DNA of 6,336 nucleotides, from NCBI GenBank assembly GCA_013813345.1, contig JACCRW010000432.1, positions 1 through 6,336 on the forward strand, written 5' to 3'. The notes below the pieces were generated by a model that was given only the letters and a program-made list of their open reading frames with translations, searched no databases and had not been told where the DNA came from. The stretch comes from Actinomycetota bacterium. Its GTDB lineage: Bacteria; Actinomycetota; Thermoleophilia; Gaiellales; Gaiellaceae. Each line of letters begins with the position of its first letter. Position 1 is the stretch's first letter. Positions 1 to 5,910 of the stretch are shown here, one piece after another. Made by a program: the position numbers and the translations under genes.

Positions 1-138
1 CTCGCCGACCGCGTGGCGGCGCTCGACGGGACGCTCGCGGTCGAGAGCCCGCCCGGCGCCGGCACGTGCATCCGGGCCGTGCTCCCCGTCGGCGACGAGG
101 AACCGGCCCATCCGGTCGGTCGACTCCGGTTTTCATGA
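1..138 (+). CDS. Sensor histidine kinase, C-terminal end only (HATPase domain)
   Basis: Open from the window edge to TGA at 136-138; only about 45 residues are visible. They read like the last part of a GHKL ATPase domain of a NarL-type sensor kinase: LADRVAALDGTLAVESPPG, then a glycine-rich GAGT turn (G2-box-like) and a final beta strand ending in AVLPV. This part of the fold closes the ATP-binding lid that feeds the phosphorelay histidine. A tail of about 15 residues without recognisable motifs follows. The sensor and dimerisation domains lie outside the window, so the signal is unknown. A receiver-LuxR protein at 1178-2368 is the obvious candidate partner, but two other genes stand between them. 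The stop codon lies inside the left arm of a long inverted repeat. Confidence 0.8.
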   Translation, partial: LADRVAALDGTLAVESPPGAGTCIRAVLPVGDEEPAHPVGRLRFS

Positions 139-165
139 TCTGCAAGACTCCTTGCAGATCATGAA
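132..165. promoter_or_regulatory. Perfect 15-bp inverted repeat over stop and start codons
   Basis: The left arm TTCATGATCTGCAAG (132-146) is the exact reverse complement of CTTGCAGATCATGAA (151-165), with a 4-base loop ACTC. The kinase stop (136-138) is in the left arm and the ATG of the next gene (161-163) is in the right arm. There is no T-run after it, so it does not look like an ordinary intrinsic terminator. As DNA it could be an operator for the winged-helix protein encoded immediately downstream. As RNA it would hide the start codon when transcription comes through from the kinase. Both roles are inference. Confidence 0.75.
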
Positions 166-745
166 GGATTATCTCGGCCTGTTTCGCTCCCCGCTCCAGC
201 TGCGTCTTCTCGACCTCCTCCTCTCCGACCCCGAGACCGCACTGACAAACCGCGAGTTACGCGAGCGGCTCGAGGCGACGGAGGCCTCCGTCCACCGGGA
301 GCTCCAGCGGTGTCGACGCGCCGGTGTGCTCGTCCGGGAGCCGCTCGGCGGCGGCTTCGGTTATCGCGCGGCCGTCTCCTCGCCGCTCTACTCGCCGCTC
401 CGCGAGCTCCTGAGGCTGACCGTCGGTCTGAACGCCGAGCTCACGGCGCTCCTCGAGAGCGAGCCCGGAATCGAGGTCGCAGCGCTCCACGGCTCCTGGG
501 TCTCCGGCCCGCTGCGGCCGACGAGCGACGTCGACCTACTCGTGCTCGGCAGTCCGGAGCTGCATCGGCTGCGGCGACGCCTCAACGCGCTCGAGCACCG
601 GCACGGCCGTCGGATCGACTTGACCGTGCTGACGCGCGAGGAGTTCGCCGAGCGGTTGCGTCGGGGCAACAGCTTCGTGCGCGCGATCGCCGAACGGCCG
701 AGCGAGCTCCTCGTCGGTCAAGACGACCTCCTGGCGGTGGCATGA
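161..745 (+). CDS. Winged-helix DNA-binding protein fused to a minimal nucleotidyltransferase (MNT-like antitoxin)
   Basis: 194 residues from the ATG at 161. Residues about 5-70 form a winged helix (helices SPLQLRLLDLLL, LTNRELRERL and ASVHRELQRCRRAGVL, then a Gly-rich wing GGGFGYR). Residues about 85-194 are a Pol-beta-type nucleotidyltransferase with the motif GS-x10-DxD: G111, S112, D123 and D125. A third acidic residue is D153 in RIDLTVL, so the metal-binding set looks intact. MNT proteins of this type act as antitoxins that AMPylate or otherwise neutralise a neighbouring HEPN protein; the helix domain suggests it also represses its own operon. A TTG at 152 in frame would add three residues. 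Neither start has a clear ribosome binding site, and I prefer ATG. The HEPN-like gene follows after 22 bases. The function is inferred from domain and context. Confidence 0.82.
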   Translation: MKDYLGLFRSPLQLRLLDLLLSDPETALTNRELRERLEATEASVHRELQRCRRAGVLVREPLGGGFGYRAAVSSPLYSPLRELLRLTVGLNAELTALLESEPGIEVAALHGSWVSGPLRPTSDVDLLVLGSPELHRLRRRLNALEHRHGRRIDLTVLTREEFAERLRRGNSFVRAIAERPSELLVGQDDLLAVA

Positions 746-767
746 AGATTCGACCGGAAGTTGGGCC

Positions 768-1181
768 ATGAACCGGGCCGAGATCGAAAGCGTCTATCCC
801 GACGAGGCACGAGCGCAGGAGTTCCTCGGCTACGCGCGCGGGTTCTTCGCGGATGCCGAGAGCCCGAGCCTGACCCAACCTGGATCGTTCTTCCTCCTCT
901 ACCAAGCCTGCCTCGCGGGGATGGACGCTCTCCTCGCGGCAACGGGCAGTCGCGTGACAAGCGGAGAGGAGTCGCATCGGGTCCGAATCGACGAGGCGGC
1001 TCGCATCGCCGGCTCCGCCTATACCGAGCTTTTCGAGCGTCTCGATGTCTGGCGAGCGGATCGCAATCAGGTTTCCTACGCCGCATTCGAGCCATCGGGC
1101 GGAGCAGTCGATGCGCTTCGCACCGATGCCAGCGATCTCCTCGACACGGTGGAGCGCATCCTTGCCGAGGAGCGAGGATGA
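768..1181 (+). CDS. Small HEPN-like protein, putative toxin partner of the nucleotidyltransferase
   Basis: 137 residues, predicted mostly helical, preceded by GGAAG at 756-760, seven bases from ATG. The length, the position directly after an MNT gene and the late motif R99-N100-Q-V-S-Y104 fit a HEPN four-helix protein. In active HEPN ribonucleases the motif is R-x4-6-H, and in HepT-type toxins RX4HXY. Here the expected His is Tyr104 and the HXY tyrosine position is Ala106, so classical RNase activity cannot be assumed. Some actinobacterial HEPN-like proteins carry a similar RN-xxx-Y motif. H70 is the only other conspicuous His and its role is unknown. The stop codon overlaps the next start as ATGA, indicating translational coupling to the cyclase-receiver gene. 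The HEPN call rests on context plus motif, without a profile search. Confidence 0.62.
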   Translation: MNRAEIESVYPDEARAQEFLGYARGFFADAESPSLTQPGSFFLLYQACLAGMDALLAATGSRVTSGEESHRVRIDEAARIAGSAYTELFERLDVWRADRNQVSYAAFEPSGGAVDALRTDASDLLDTVERILAEERG

Positions 1182-2368
1182 GCAGCCTTCCGACCGGCAC
1201 GATCACCCTCCTCTTCGCGGACGTCGAGGGCTCGACGAGGCTCGCGCACGAGCTCGGCGGAGGGTGGGCGAAGGCGCTCGCCGACGTGCGCCGGCTCCTC
1301 CGCACTGCCGTCGCCGAGGCCGGCGGGCAGGAGGTGGACAGCCGAGGCGACGAGCTTTTCGCAGTCTTCTCCGGGGCCGAGCCGGCCGCGACCGCCGCCA
1401 TCGCCGCCCAGCGGTCGCTCTCTGCGCATCCGTGGCCGGGATCGTCGGTTCGCGTGCGGATGGGGCTCCATACGGGGGCTCCCGCACTCGGCGAGGACGG
1501 CTACGTGGGCGTCGACGTCCATCGCGCGAGCCGGATCTGCGCCGCCGGGCACGGCGGGCAGGTGCTGATCTCCGAGGCGACCCGGGCTGCCCTCCCGGAG
1601 AGCGAGCCGCGCGAGCTCGGTCTCTACACGCTCCCCGACCTCCCCGAGCCGGAGTGGATCTTCCAACTCGAAGACGAGCGCGCCCATACCTTCCCTCCGC
1701 TGCGGGCCCGGCCGAGCTCGGTGGCGCTCCGAGTCGCGCTGGCCGACGACTCCGTCCTCCTGCGCGAGGGGATCGCGCGACTGCTCGCGGACGCCGGGTT
1801 CGAGATCGTCGCGCAGTCGGGAACCGGCGACGACCTCCTGCGCCACGTGGCGATGCACCGGCCGGATGTGGCGATCGTGGACATTCGGATGCCTCCCACC
1901 CAGACGGACGAGGGGCTCCGCGCCGCCCAGCAGATCCGAGAGCGCCACCCCGGGGTCGGGGTGCTCGTGCTCTCGCAGTACGTCGAGCCGGGCTACGCGA
2001 TGGAGCTCCTGTCCGAGAGCGCCGAGGGGGTCGGCTACCTGCTCAAGGACCGCGTCTCCGACGTCGACGAGTTCGCGGCTGCCGTTCGGCGCGTCGCCGA
2101 GGGCGGCTCGGCGCTCGACCCTGCTGTCGTCAACCAGCTCGTCGGCCGCAAGCGCCAGCACGACCCGGTCGGCGGGCTGACGCCGCGCGAGCGCGAGGTG
2201 CTCGAGCTGATGGCGGAGGGCCGCTCGAACCAGGCGATCGCCGAGCGGATGTTCGTGACGCTCCGCGCGGTCGAGAAGCACGTCACGAGCATCTTCGGGA
2301 AGCTCGGCCTGCCGGCGACCGCCGAGGATCACCGCCGCGTGCTCGCCGTGCTCGCCTTCCTGAGCTAG
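1178..2368 (+). CDS. Class III nucleotidyl cyclase domain - receiver - LuxR/NarL response regulator fusion
   Basis: 396 residues from the ATG at 1178, which overlaps the upstream stop and has GAGG-rich sequence ahead of it; the frame is open further upstream, but that part overlaps the HEPN gene. Residues 6-165 are a class III cyclase domain: FADVEGSTRL with metal ligand D15, RGDELFAVF with D58, and GYVGVDVHRASRI followed by GHGGQVLIS. Residues about 185-310 are a receiver: acid pair D190/D191, phospho-acceptor D235 in VDIRMPP, S266 and K290. Residues about 332-380 are a LuxR helix-turn-helix (LTPREREVLELMAEGRS, then AVEKHVTSIFGKL). It is likely a cytoplasmic transcription regulator phosphorylated by a NarL-type kinase, probably the one at 1-138. 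In the cyclase domain the usual purine-binding Lys is D54 and the usual Asn is H115, while R119 is kept, so cyclase activity is uncertain and the domain may bind rather than make nucleotide. Confidence 0.9.
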   Translation: MSSLPTGTITLLFADVEGSTRLAHELGGGWAKALADVRRLLRTAVAEAGGQEVDSRGDELFAVFSGAEPAATAAIAAQRSLSAHPWPGSSVRVRMGLHTGAPALGEDGYVGVDVHRASRICAAGHGGQVLISEATRAALPESEPRELGLYTLPDLPEPEWIFQLEDERAHTFPPLRARPSSVALRVALADDSVLLREGIARLLADAGFEIVAQSGTGDDLLRHVAMHRPDVAIVDIRMPPTQTDEGLRAAQQIRERHPGVGVLVLSQYVEPGYAMELLSESAEGVGYLLKDRVSDVDEFAAAVRRVAEGGSALDPAVVNQLVGRKRQHDPVGGLTPREREVLELMAEGRSNQAIAERMFVTLRAVEKHVTSIFGKLGLPATAEDHRRVLAVLAFLS

Positions 2369-2400
2369 CCAGAACTTCCCTTTGGGAACTTCTGGCTAGC
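2364..2400 (+). terminator. Long hairpin at the end of the cyclase-regulator gene
   Basis: Two 17-base arms, GCTAGCCAGAACTTCCC (2364-2380) and GGGAACTTCTGGCTAGC (2384-2400), pair perfectly except for one C-C mismatch, around a TTT loop. The TAG stop of the regulator (2366-2368) is in the left arm. There is no T-run after it, so it is either a U-tract-less terminator, an mRNA 3'-end stabiliser, or a dispersed palindromic repeat. Its right end also coincides with the point where the minus-strand fragment at 2400-2576 stops looking protein-like. Confidence 0.6.
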
Positions 2401-2576
2401 CGTGCCTCCTCGGAGAGCGGCTCGAACAGGTTGTCACCGAGCTCGTAGGTGAACGCCTTGGCCCCACGAGAAGCCTCGGTTGGGTCCGGTGAATGGCGGA
2501 ACTGGCCGCCTACTTCGATGCCCTTCCGCTTCGCCCAGAGGAACTGGCGTTCCCTGAGGTATGTGCCCGCCCGCAC
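2400..2576 (-). pseudogene. Orphan coding fragment, N-terminal part of an unidentified protein
   Basis: Reading the minus strand from a GTG at 2574-2576 gives about 59 residues that look like real protein: it opens VRAGTYLRERQFLWAKRKG, continues with IEVGGQFRHSPDPTE, and ends GDNLFEPLSEEAR. Composition is balanced, with Trp, Tyr, Phe and His, unlike the Arg/Ala-rich shadow frames elsewhere in the window. An in-frame TGA lies four codons upstream of the GTG, so this is a plausible N-terminus. The frame stays open to 2283, but from 2397 on it is only antisense of the hairpin and the LuxR domain. I read this as the remaining 5' end of a gene whose body was lost, though a short intact gene is possible. 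I do not recognise the family. No clear ribosome binding site is seen. Confidence 0.4.
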
Positions 2577-2713
2577 GTTCGAATCATCTCACGCGCTAGA
2601 GCGCCCTGTCTGCGTGCGGCCAGCCGCACTCGGAGAGGCCTGACCGCCGCACTGCCGGAGCGACCGCCCGAGCGGAGAGTGACGACGACCCCCACGCAAG
2701 GAGCAGAGCGCAA
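2577..2713 (+). other. Leader region of the MMPL gene
   Basis: 137 bases without a convincing gene. A short perfect stem GTGCGGC/GCCGCAC (2614-2620 and 2623-2629) lies here, and AAGGAG at 2698-2703 is a good ribosome binding site ten bases before the MMPL start. I found no believable -35/-10 pair; the stretch is GC-rich throughout. The promoter for the transporter is therefore unassigned. Confidence 0.5.
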
Positions 2714-4927
2714 ATGTCGCCCCTCAAGCAATCGCACAACGTCGCGGCCCGGATGGGCCGCTGGAGCGCGAATCACTGGAAGACCGCGGTCTTCGGCTGG
2801 CTCGCTTTCGTGATCGCGTCGGTCTTCCTCGGCAACGCGGTCGGCACGAAGTACCTCGAGCCGGCCGACCTGGCCGTCGGCGAGGCCCGCACGGCCGACA
2901 AGATCATCGAGTCGGGCTTCCCTGCGACCGCCGACGAGCAGGACGAGATCGTCCTGATCCAGTCGAAGTCGCTCGAGGCAGACGATCCCGCGTTCGAGGC
3001 GGCGATCGCCGATGTCGTGCGGACACTCGACAGCTTCCCGCAGGTGCGGAAGCTCGACTCGCCGCTCGAGGCCGGTCACGCCAACCTGATCTCGACCGAC
3101 GGGCACTCGGCGATGGTGCAGTTCAGCCCTCATGGCACCTACGACGAGGCGGTCGAGTACATCGAGTCGCTCGAAACGGCCGTCGCCACGGTCGAGGCGC
3201 GGCATCCGGGTTTCGAGATCGACGAGCTCGGCAGCGTCAGCACCGAGAAGGCGGTCGACGAGGCGTTCGGAAGCATGTTCGGCAAGGCCGCACTGATCGT
3301 GCTGCCACTGACGCTCGTGATCCTCCTCTTTGTGTTCGGCTCCGCGATCGCTGCCCTCGTGCCGCTGCTCCTGGCGATCACGGCCGTCATCGCGACGACG
3401 AGCCTCGTCGCCCTACCAAGCCAGCTCTTCGCGGTGGACGAGTCGATCGCCGAGGTGATCCTGTTGATCGGCCTCGCGGTTGGGATCGACTACTCGCTCT
3501 TCTACCTCCGCCGCGAACGCGAAGAGCGTGCAGCCGGTCGCAGCGAGCACGCCGCTCTCGAAGCCGCTGCTGCCACCTCGGGCCGAGCCGTCTTGATCTC
3601 CGGGATCACCGTGCTGATTGCGATGGCCGGTCTGTTCCTGTCCGGAGACAAGTCGATTATGTCCATCTCGATCGGGACGATGATGGTCGTGGCGATCGCG
3701 ATGATCGGCTCGCTGACGGTGCTGCCGGCGATTCTCGCCAAGCTCGGGGACCGGGTCGAGAAGGGGCGAGTTCCGTTCCTGCACCGGCTCCGGCGCCACG
3801 ACGGTGAGAGCCGCTTCTGGGGAGCGATCCTCGATCGCGTCCTTCGTCGCCCTGCCGTGTGGGCGATCGCGTCCGCGGCCGTGCTCATCGCGCTGACCGT
3901 GCCCGCCTTCTCGCTCAAGACGACAACGAGCGGAATCGACGACATCTCGATCCCCGAGATCCAGCCGCTCAAGAAGCTCGAAAAGGCCTTCCCCGGCGGC
4001 TACGACCCGGCCGTCGTTGCGATCGAGGCCGAGGACGTTCGGGCGGAGCCCGTCCGTGAGGCGATCGCCGAGCTCGAGCGGCGCGCACTCGCGAGCGGCC
4101 AGATGAAGACGCCGATCGAGGTCGAGGCGAGCCGCGACAACACCGTCGCGACTGTGGAGATCCCGCTCGCAGGCAAGGCCACCCATGCAGCTGCTCAGGG
4201 GGCCCTCGCCACGCTGCGCCAGGAGCTCCTGCCCCAGACCATCGGCAAGGTGCAGGGCGTCGAGTACGCCGTCACCGGTACGACCGCCCTCGACAAGGAC
4301 TGGAAAGCCTCGATGCTGAAGGCGACTCCGCTCGTCTTCGGCTTCGTCCTCATCTTCGCCTTCATCGTCCTCCTGGTCTCGTTCCGCTCGCTCGTCGTCG
4401 CGTTCAAGGCGATCGTGCTCAACCTGCTCTCCGTGGGAGCTGCGTATGGCCTGCTGGTCATCCTCTTCCAGTGGGGCTGGGGCGAGAGCCTGCTCGGCTT
4501 CGAGTCGAACGGCGGCATCGCAACCTGGCTGCCGATGTTCCTGTTCGTGATCCTGTTCGGGCTCTCGATGGACTACCACGTGTTCATCCTGAGCCGGGTT
4601 CGCGAGGCGTACGACCGGGGGCTCTCGAACGACGCCGCGGTCGCCTACGGGATCAAGTCGACAGCCGGGGTCGTCACGAGCGCGGCGATCGTCATGGTCG
4701 CCACGTTCTCGGTATTCGCCCTGCTGCCGATGCTCGACCTGAAGGAGCTGGGCGTCGGCCTCGCAGCCGCCGTGCTGATCGACGCCACGCTCGTCCGGGC
4801 GGTTCTGCTGCCGGCGACGATGAAGCTCCTCGGCGAGCGCAACTGGTACCTGCCGAGCTGGCTCGAGTGGCTCCCACGGCTCGAGCACGAGCCGGCGCCC
4901 GAGGCGCCGCCCGTTCCCGCCACGTAG
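2714..4927 (+). CDS. MMPL family (RND superfamily) membrane transporter
   Basis: 737 residues, a full-length protein in the usual MMPL range, with an AAGGAG ribosome binding site. The layout is the classic two-fold repeat: TM1 about 24-44, extracytoplasmic domain about 45-190, TM2-TM6 about 191-342, a cytoplasmic linker with basic residues (about 343-379), TM7 about 380-400, second extracytoplasmic domain about 401-535, TM8-TM12 about 536-700, and a short Pro/Glu-rich tail. The Asp-Tyr pairs used for proton relay in MmpL3 are present in both halves: D259-Y260 (GIDYSLFYLRRE) and D620-Y621 (SMDYHVFILSRVRE). It is therefore probably a proton-driven exporter of lipids or hydrophobic compounds; the substrate is not shown by the sequence. 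No regulator or lipid-synthesis gene adjoins it, and it stands alone, convergent with the tRNA-sigH block. Confidence 0.92.
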   Translation: MSPLKQSHNVAARMGRWSANHWKTAVFGWLAFVIASVFLGNAVGTKYLEPADLAVGEARTADKIIESGFPATADEQDEIVLIQSKSLEADDPAFEAAIADVVRTLDSFPQVRKLDSPLEAGHANLISTDGHSAMVQFSPHGTYDEAVEYIESLETAVATVEARHPGFEIDELGSVSTEKAVDEAFGSMFGKAALIVLPLTLVILLFVFGSAIAALVPLLLAITAVIATTSLVALPSQLFAVDESIAEVILLIGLAVGIDYSLFYLRREREERAAGRSEHAALEAAAATSGRAVLISGITVLIAMAGLFLSGDKSIMSISIGTMMVVAIAMIGSLTVLPAILAKLGDRVEKGRVPFLHRLRRHDGESRFWGAILDRVLRRPAVWAIASAAVLIALTVPAFSLKTTTSGIDDISIPEIQPLKKLEKAFPGGYDPAVVAIEAEDVRAEPVREAIAELERRALASGQMKTPIEVEASRDNTVATVEIPLAGKATHAAAQGALATLRQELLPQTIGKVQGVEYAVTGTTALDKDWKASMLKATPLVFGFVLIFAFIVLLVSFRSLVVAFKAIVLNLLSVGAAYGLLVILFQWGWGESLLGFESNGGIATWLPMFLFVILFGLSMDYHVFILSRVREAYDRGLSNDAAVAYGIKSTAGVVTSAAIVMVATFSVFALLPMLDLKELGVGLAAAVLIDATLVRAVLLPATMKLLGERNWYLPSWLEWLPRLEHEPAPEAPPVPAT

Positions 4928-4940
4928 CTCTCAGCACGAC

Positions 4941-4979
4941 GAAGCCCCGCCCCTCTGCACGGTGAGGGAGCGGGGCTTC
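4941..4979. terminator. Hairpin terminator between MMPL and tRNA-Thr, probably bidirectional
   Basis: GAAGCCCCGC (4941-4950) pairs with GCGGGGCTTC (4970-4979), and CCCTC (4951-4955) extends the stem with GAGGG (4964-4968), with one bulged A and a loop of eight bases. It starts 13 bases after the MMPL stop and is 9 bases from the 3' end of the tRNA on the other strand, so it can end both convergent transcripts. The T-content after it is weak in both directions. Confidence 0.8.
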
Positions 4980-4988
4980 ACTCGTTCC

Positions 4989-5064
4989 TGGAGCCGGAGG
5001 CGGGACTCGAACCCACGGCCTACTGCTTACAAGGCAGTTGCTCTACCAGCTGAGCTACTCCGGC
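4989..5064 (-). tRNA. tRNA-Thr (anticodon UGU)
   Basis: A 76-base cloverleaf on the minus strand: acceptor GCCGGAG/CTCCGGC, D stem GCTC/GAGC, anticodon stem ACTGC/GCAGT with loop CTTGTAA (anticodon TGT), five-base variable loop, T arm GTGGG-TTCGAGT-CCCGC, discriminator T, and an encoded CCA at 4989-4991. It reads ACA and, with wobble, other Thr codons. It starts 21 bases after the sigH stop on the same strand and may be cut from a sigH read-through transcript. Confidence 0.96.
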
Positions 5065-5085
5065 GAACGCCGGCATGGTACCGCC

Positions 5086-5751
5086 CTAGTTCAGGACTTC
5101 CCGCGTCTTCTGATGAGCGAGGATCTTGCGCTTGACGCGCTGGAGAGCGTTGTCGATCGTCTTGCAGTCGCAGCCGAGCTCCTCGCCCATCTCCTCGTAG
5201 GAGAGACCCTCCAGGTAGCAGCGCAGAGCGTCCGCCTCGAGGCTCGAGAGCCCGGTCCCGAGGGCGAAGACGAGACTCTGCAGCTCCTGGGTCGAGACGA
5301 CGCAGACGGACGGATCGTTCGTCTGCGGGCCCGGAAGCGCGTCGCCGAGCGTGCACTCGCCCTCGTTTTCCTGGCCCGCGGGCGTGTGGCTAAAGGAGAT
5401 GTACTGGTTCAGCGGCTGGTGCTTGTACCGGGTCGCGGTCTTGATCGCGGTGATGATCTGGCGCGTCACGCAGAGCTCGGCGAAGCTGCGGAACGAGGTC
5501 TCCATGTCCGGCTTGAAGTCCCGCACCGCCTTGTAGAGACCGATTAGCCCCTCCTGGATCAGGTCGTCCGATTCGCCCCCGGCAAGAAAATACGAGCTCG
5601 CCTTCAACCGGACGAAGCCCGTGTAGCGGCGCATCAACGCGTCGAGCGACGTCTGGCTGCCGTTCCGTGCCTTCATCACCAGTTGGAGATCCTCAAGCTC
5701 TCGTTGAGCCTTCTGTGCCGTCTGGACTGCGGTGGCGGTGCGAGGCGACAT
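5086..5751 (-). CDS. sigH: SigH-type RNA polymerase sigma factor (sigma-70 family)
   Basis: 221 residues, start ATG at 5749-5751 with AGGAG seven bases ahead (5759-5763). Region 2 covers about residues 35-110, with the hallmark DDLIQEGLIGLYKAVRDFKP stretch (62-81) that binds core polymerase and the -10 element. Region 4 covers about 165-215, with the helix-turn-helix LSYEEMGEELGCDCKTIDNA. A linker of about 55 residues without strong motifs lies between; no region 1.1 or full region 3 is seen. This is the family of Bacillus SigH (Spo0H), which directs transition-phase and early sporulation genes. Members also occur in actinobacteria that are not known to sporulate, so the role here should be called alternative or transition-state sigma. 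The upstream neighbour is a YacP-like NYN gene, as in Bacillus, which strengthens the name. No anti-sigma gene is adjacent. Confidence 0.92.
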   Translation of the reverse strand: MSPRTATAVQTAQKAQRELEDLQLVMKARNGSQTSLDALMRRYTGFVRLKASSYFLAGGESDDLIQEGLIGLYKAVRDFKPDMETSFRSFAELCVTRQIITAIKTATRYKHQPLNQYISFSHTPAGQENEGECTLGDALPGPQTNDPSVCVVSTQELQSLVFALGTGLSSLEADALRCYLEGLSYEEMGEELGCDCKTIDNALQRVKRKILAHQKTREVLN

Positions 5752-5832
5752 CGCGATTCTCCTAGATCAACGGGAAAGAGACGCTGCGCTCTCCGTGTCG
5801 AGCGCCGAACCCTCACCCTGAAGTTGAGCCGG

Positions 5833-5861
5833 AACATAGCAGCGTTGCGCGCAAGTTACAA
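5833..5861 (-). promoter_or_regulatory. Candidate sigma-70-type promoter of sigH
   Basis: On the minus strand TTGTAA (5856-5861) and TATGTT (5833-5838) are separated by exactly 17 bases. Each matches four of six consensus positions. Transcription would begin near 5826, giving a leader of about 75 bases before the sigH ATG. This is one of the most AT-rich spots in the window. It is assigned by eye only. Confidence 0.45.
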
Positions 5862-5888
5862 CCCCTTTGCAATGGACCGAATGTGTCA

Positions 5889-5902
5889 GGAACATATGTT
5901 CG
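5889..5902 (-). promoter_or_regulatory. LexA (Cheo-box)-like palindrome upstream of sigH
   Basis: On the minus strand the site reads CGAACATATGTTCC, which fits the Bacillus LexA consensus CGAACRNRYGTTYC at every position; its core GAACATATGTTC (5890-5901) is a perfect palindrome. An outer pair GACCGAA (5875-5881) and TTCGGTC (5899-5905) overlaps it and could form a hairpin in RNA. It sits 9 bases after the stop of the NYN gene and about 28 bases upstream of the proposed -35 of sigH. That is an unusual place for a simple repressor site, so its role is open. Confidence 0.4.
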
Positions 5903-5910
5903 GTCAGCTG

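Noticed and set aside
152..160. TTG start for the winged-helix nucleotidyltransferase
   Set aside because: Adds only three residues, has no better ribosome binding site than ATG at 161, and lies in the hairpin arm. It cannot be excluded.
761..1177. Upstream in-frame extension of the cyclase-regulator protein (open from 761)
   Set aside because: It would overlap the whole HEPN-like gene, its translation is Arg/Ser-rich and lacks domain likeness, and the ATG at 1178 with an ATGA overlap begins right before the conserved cyclase motif.
1076..2332. 418-residue open frame on the minus strand
   Set aside because: Antisense shadow of the cyclase-receiver-LuxR gene, caused by high GC; low-complexity Arg/Glu/Asp-rich translation without motifs.
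1045..2448. 467-residue open frame on the plus strand
   Set aside because: A shifted frame over the regulator gene with Arg/Ala/Gly-rich translation; the other frame carries three clear domains.
2449..2813. Two plus-strand open frames in the gap before the MMPL gene
   Set aside because: Both lack a ribosome binding site and recognisable motifs; one overlaps the MMPL start. The minus strand reads more like protein here.
3413..4888. 491-residue open frame on the minus strand
   Set aside because: Antisense of the MMPL membrane gene; the translation is extremely rich in Asp, Arg, Glu and His and has no domain.
5038..5547. 169-residue plus-strand frame over tRNA-Thr and sigH
   Set aside because: It starts inside the tRNA on the opposite strand and is antisense of sigH.
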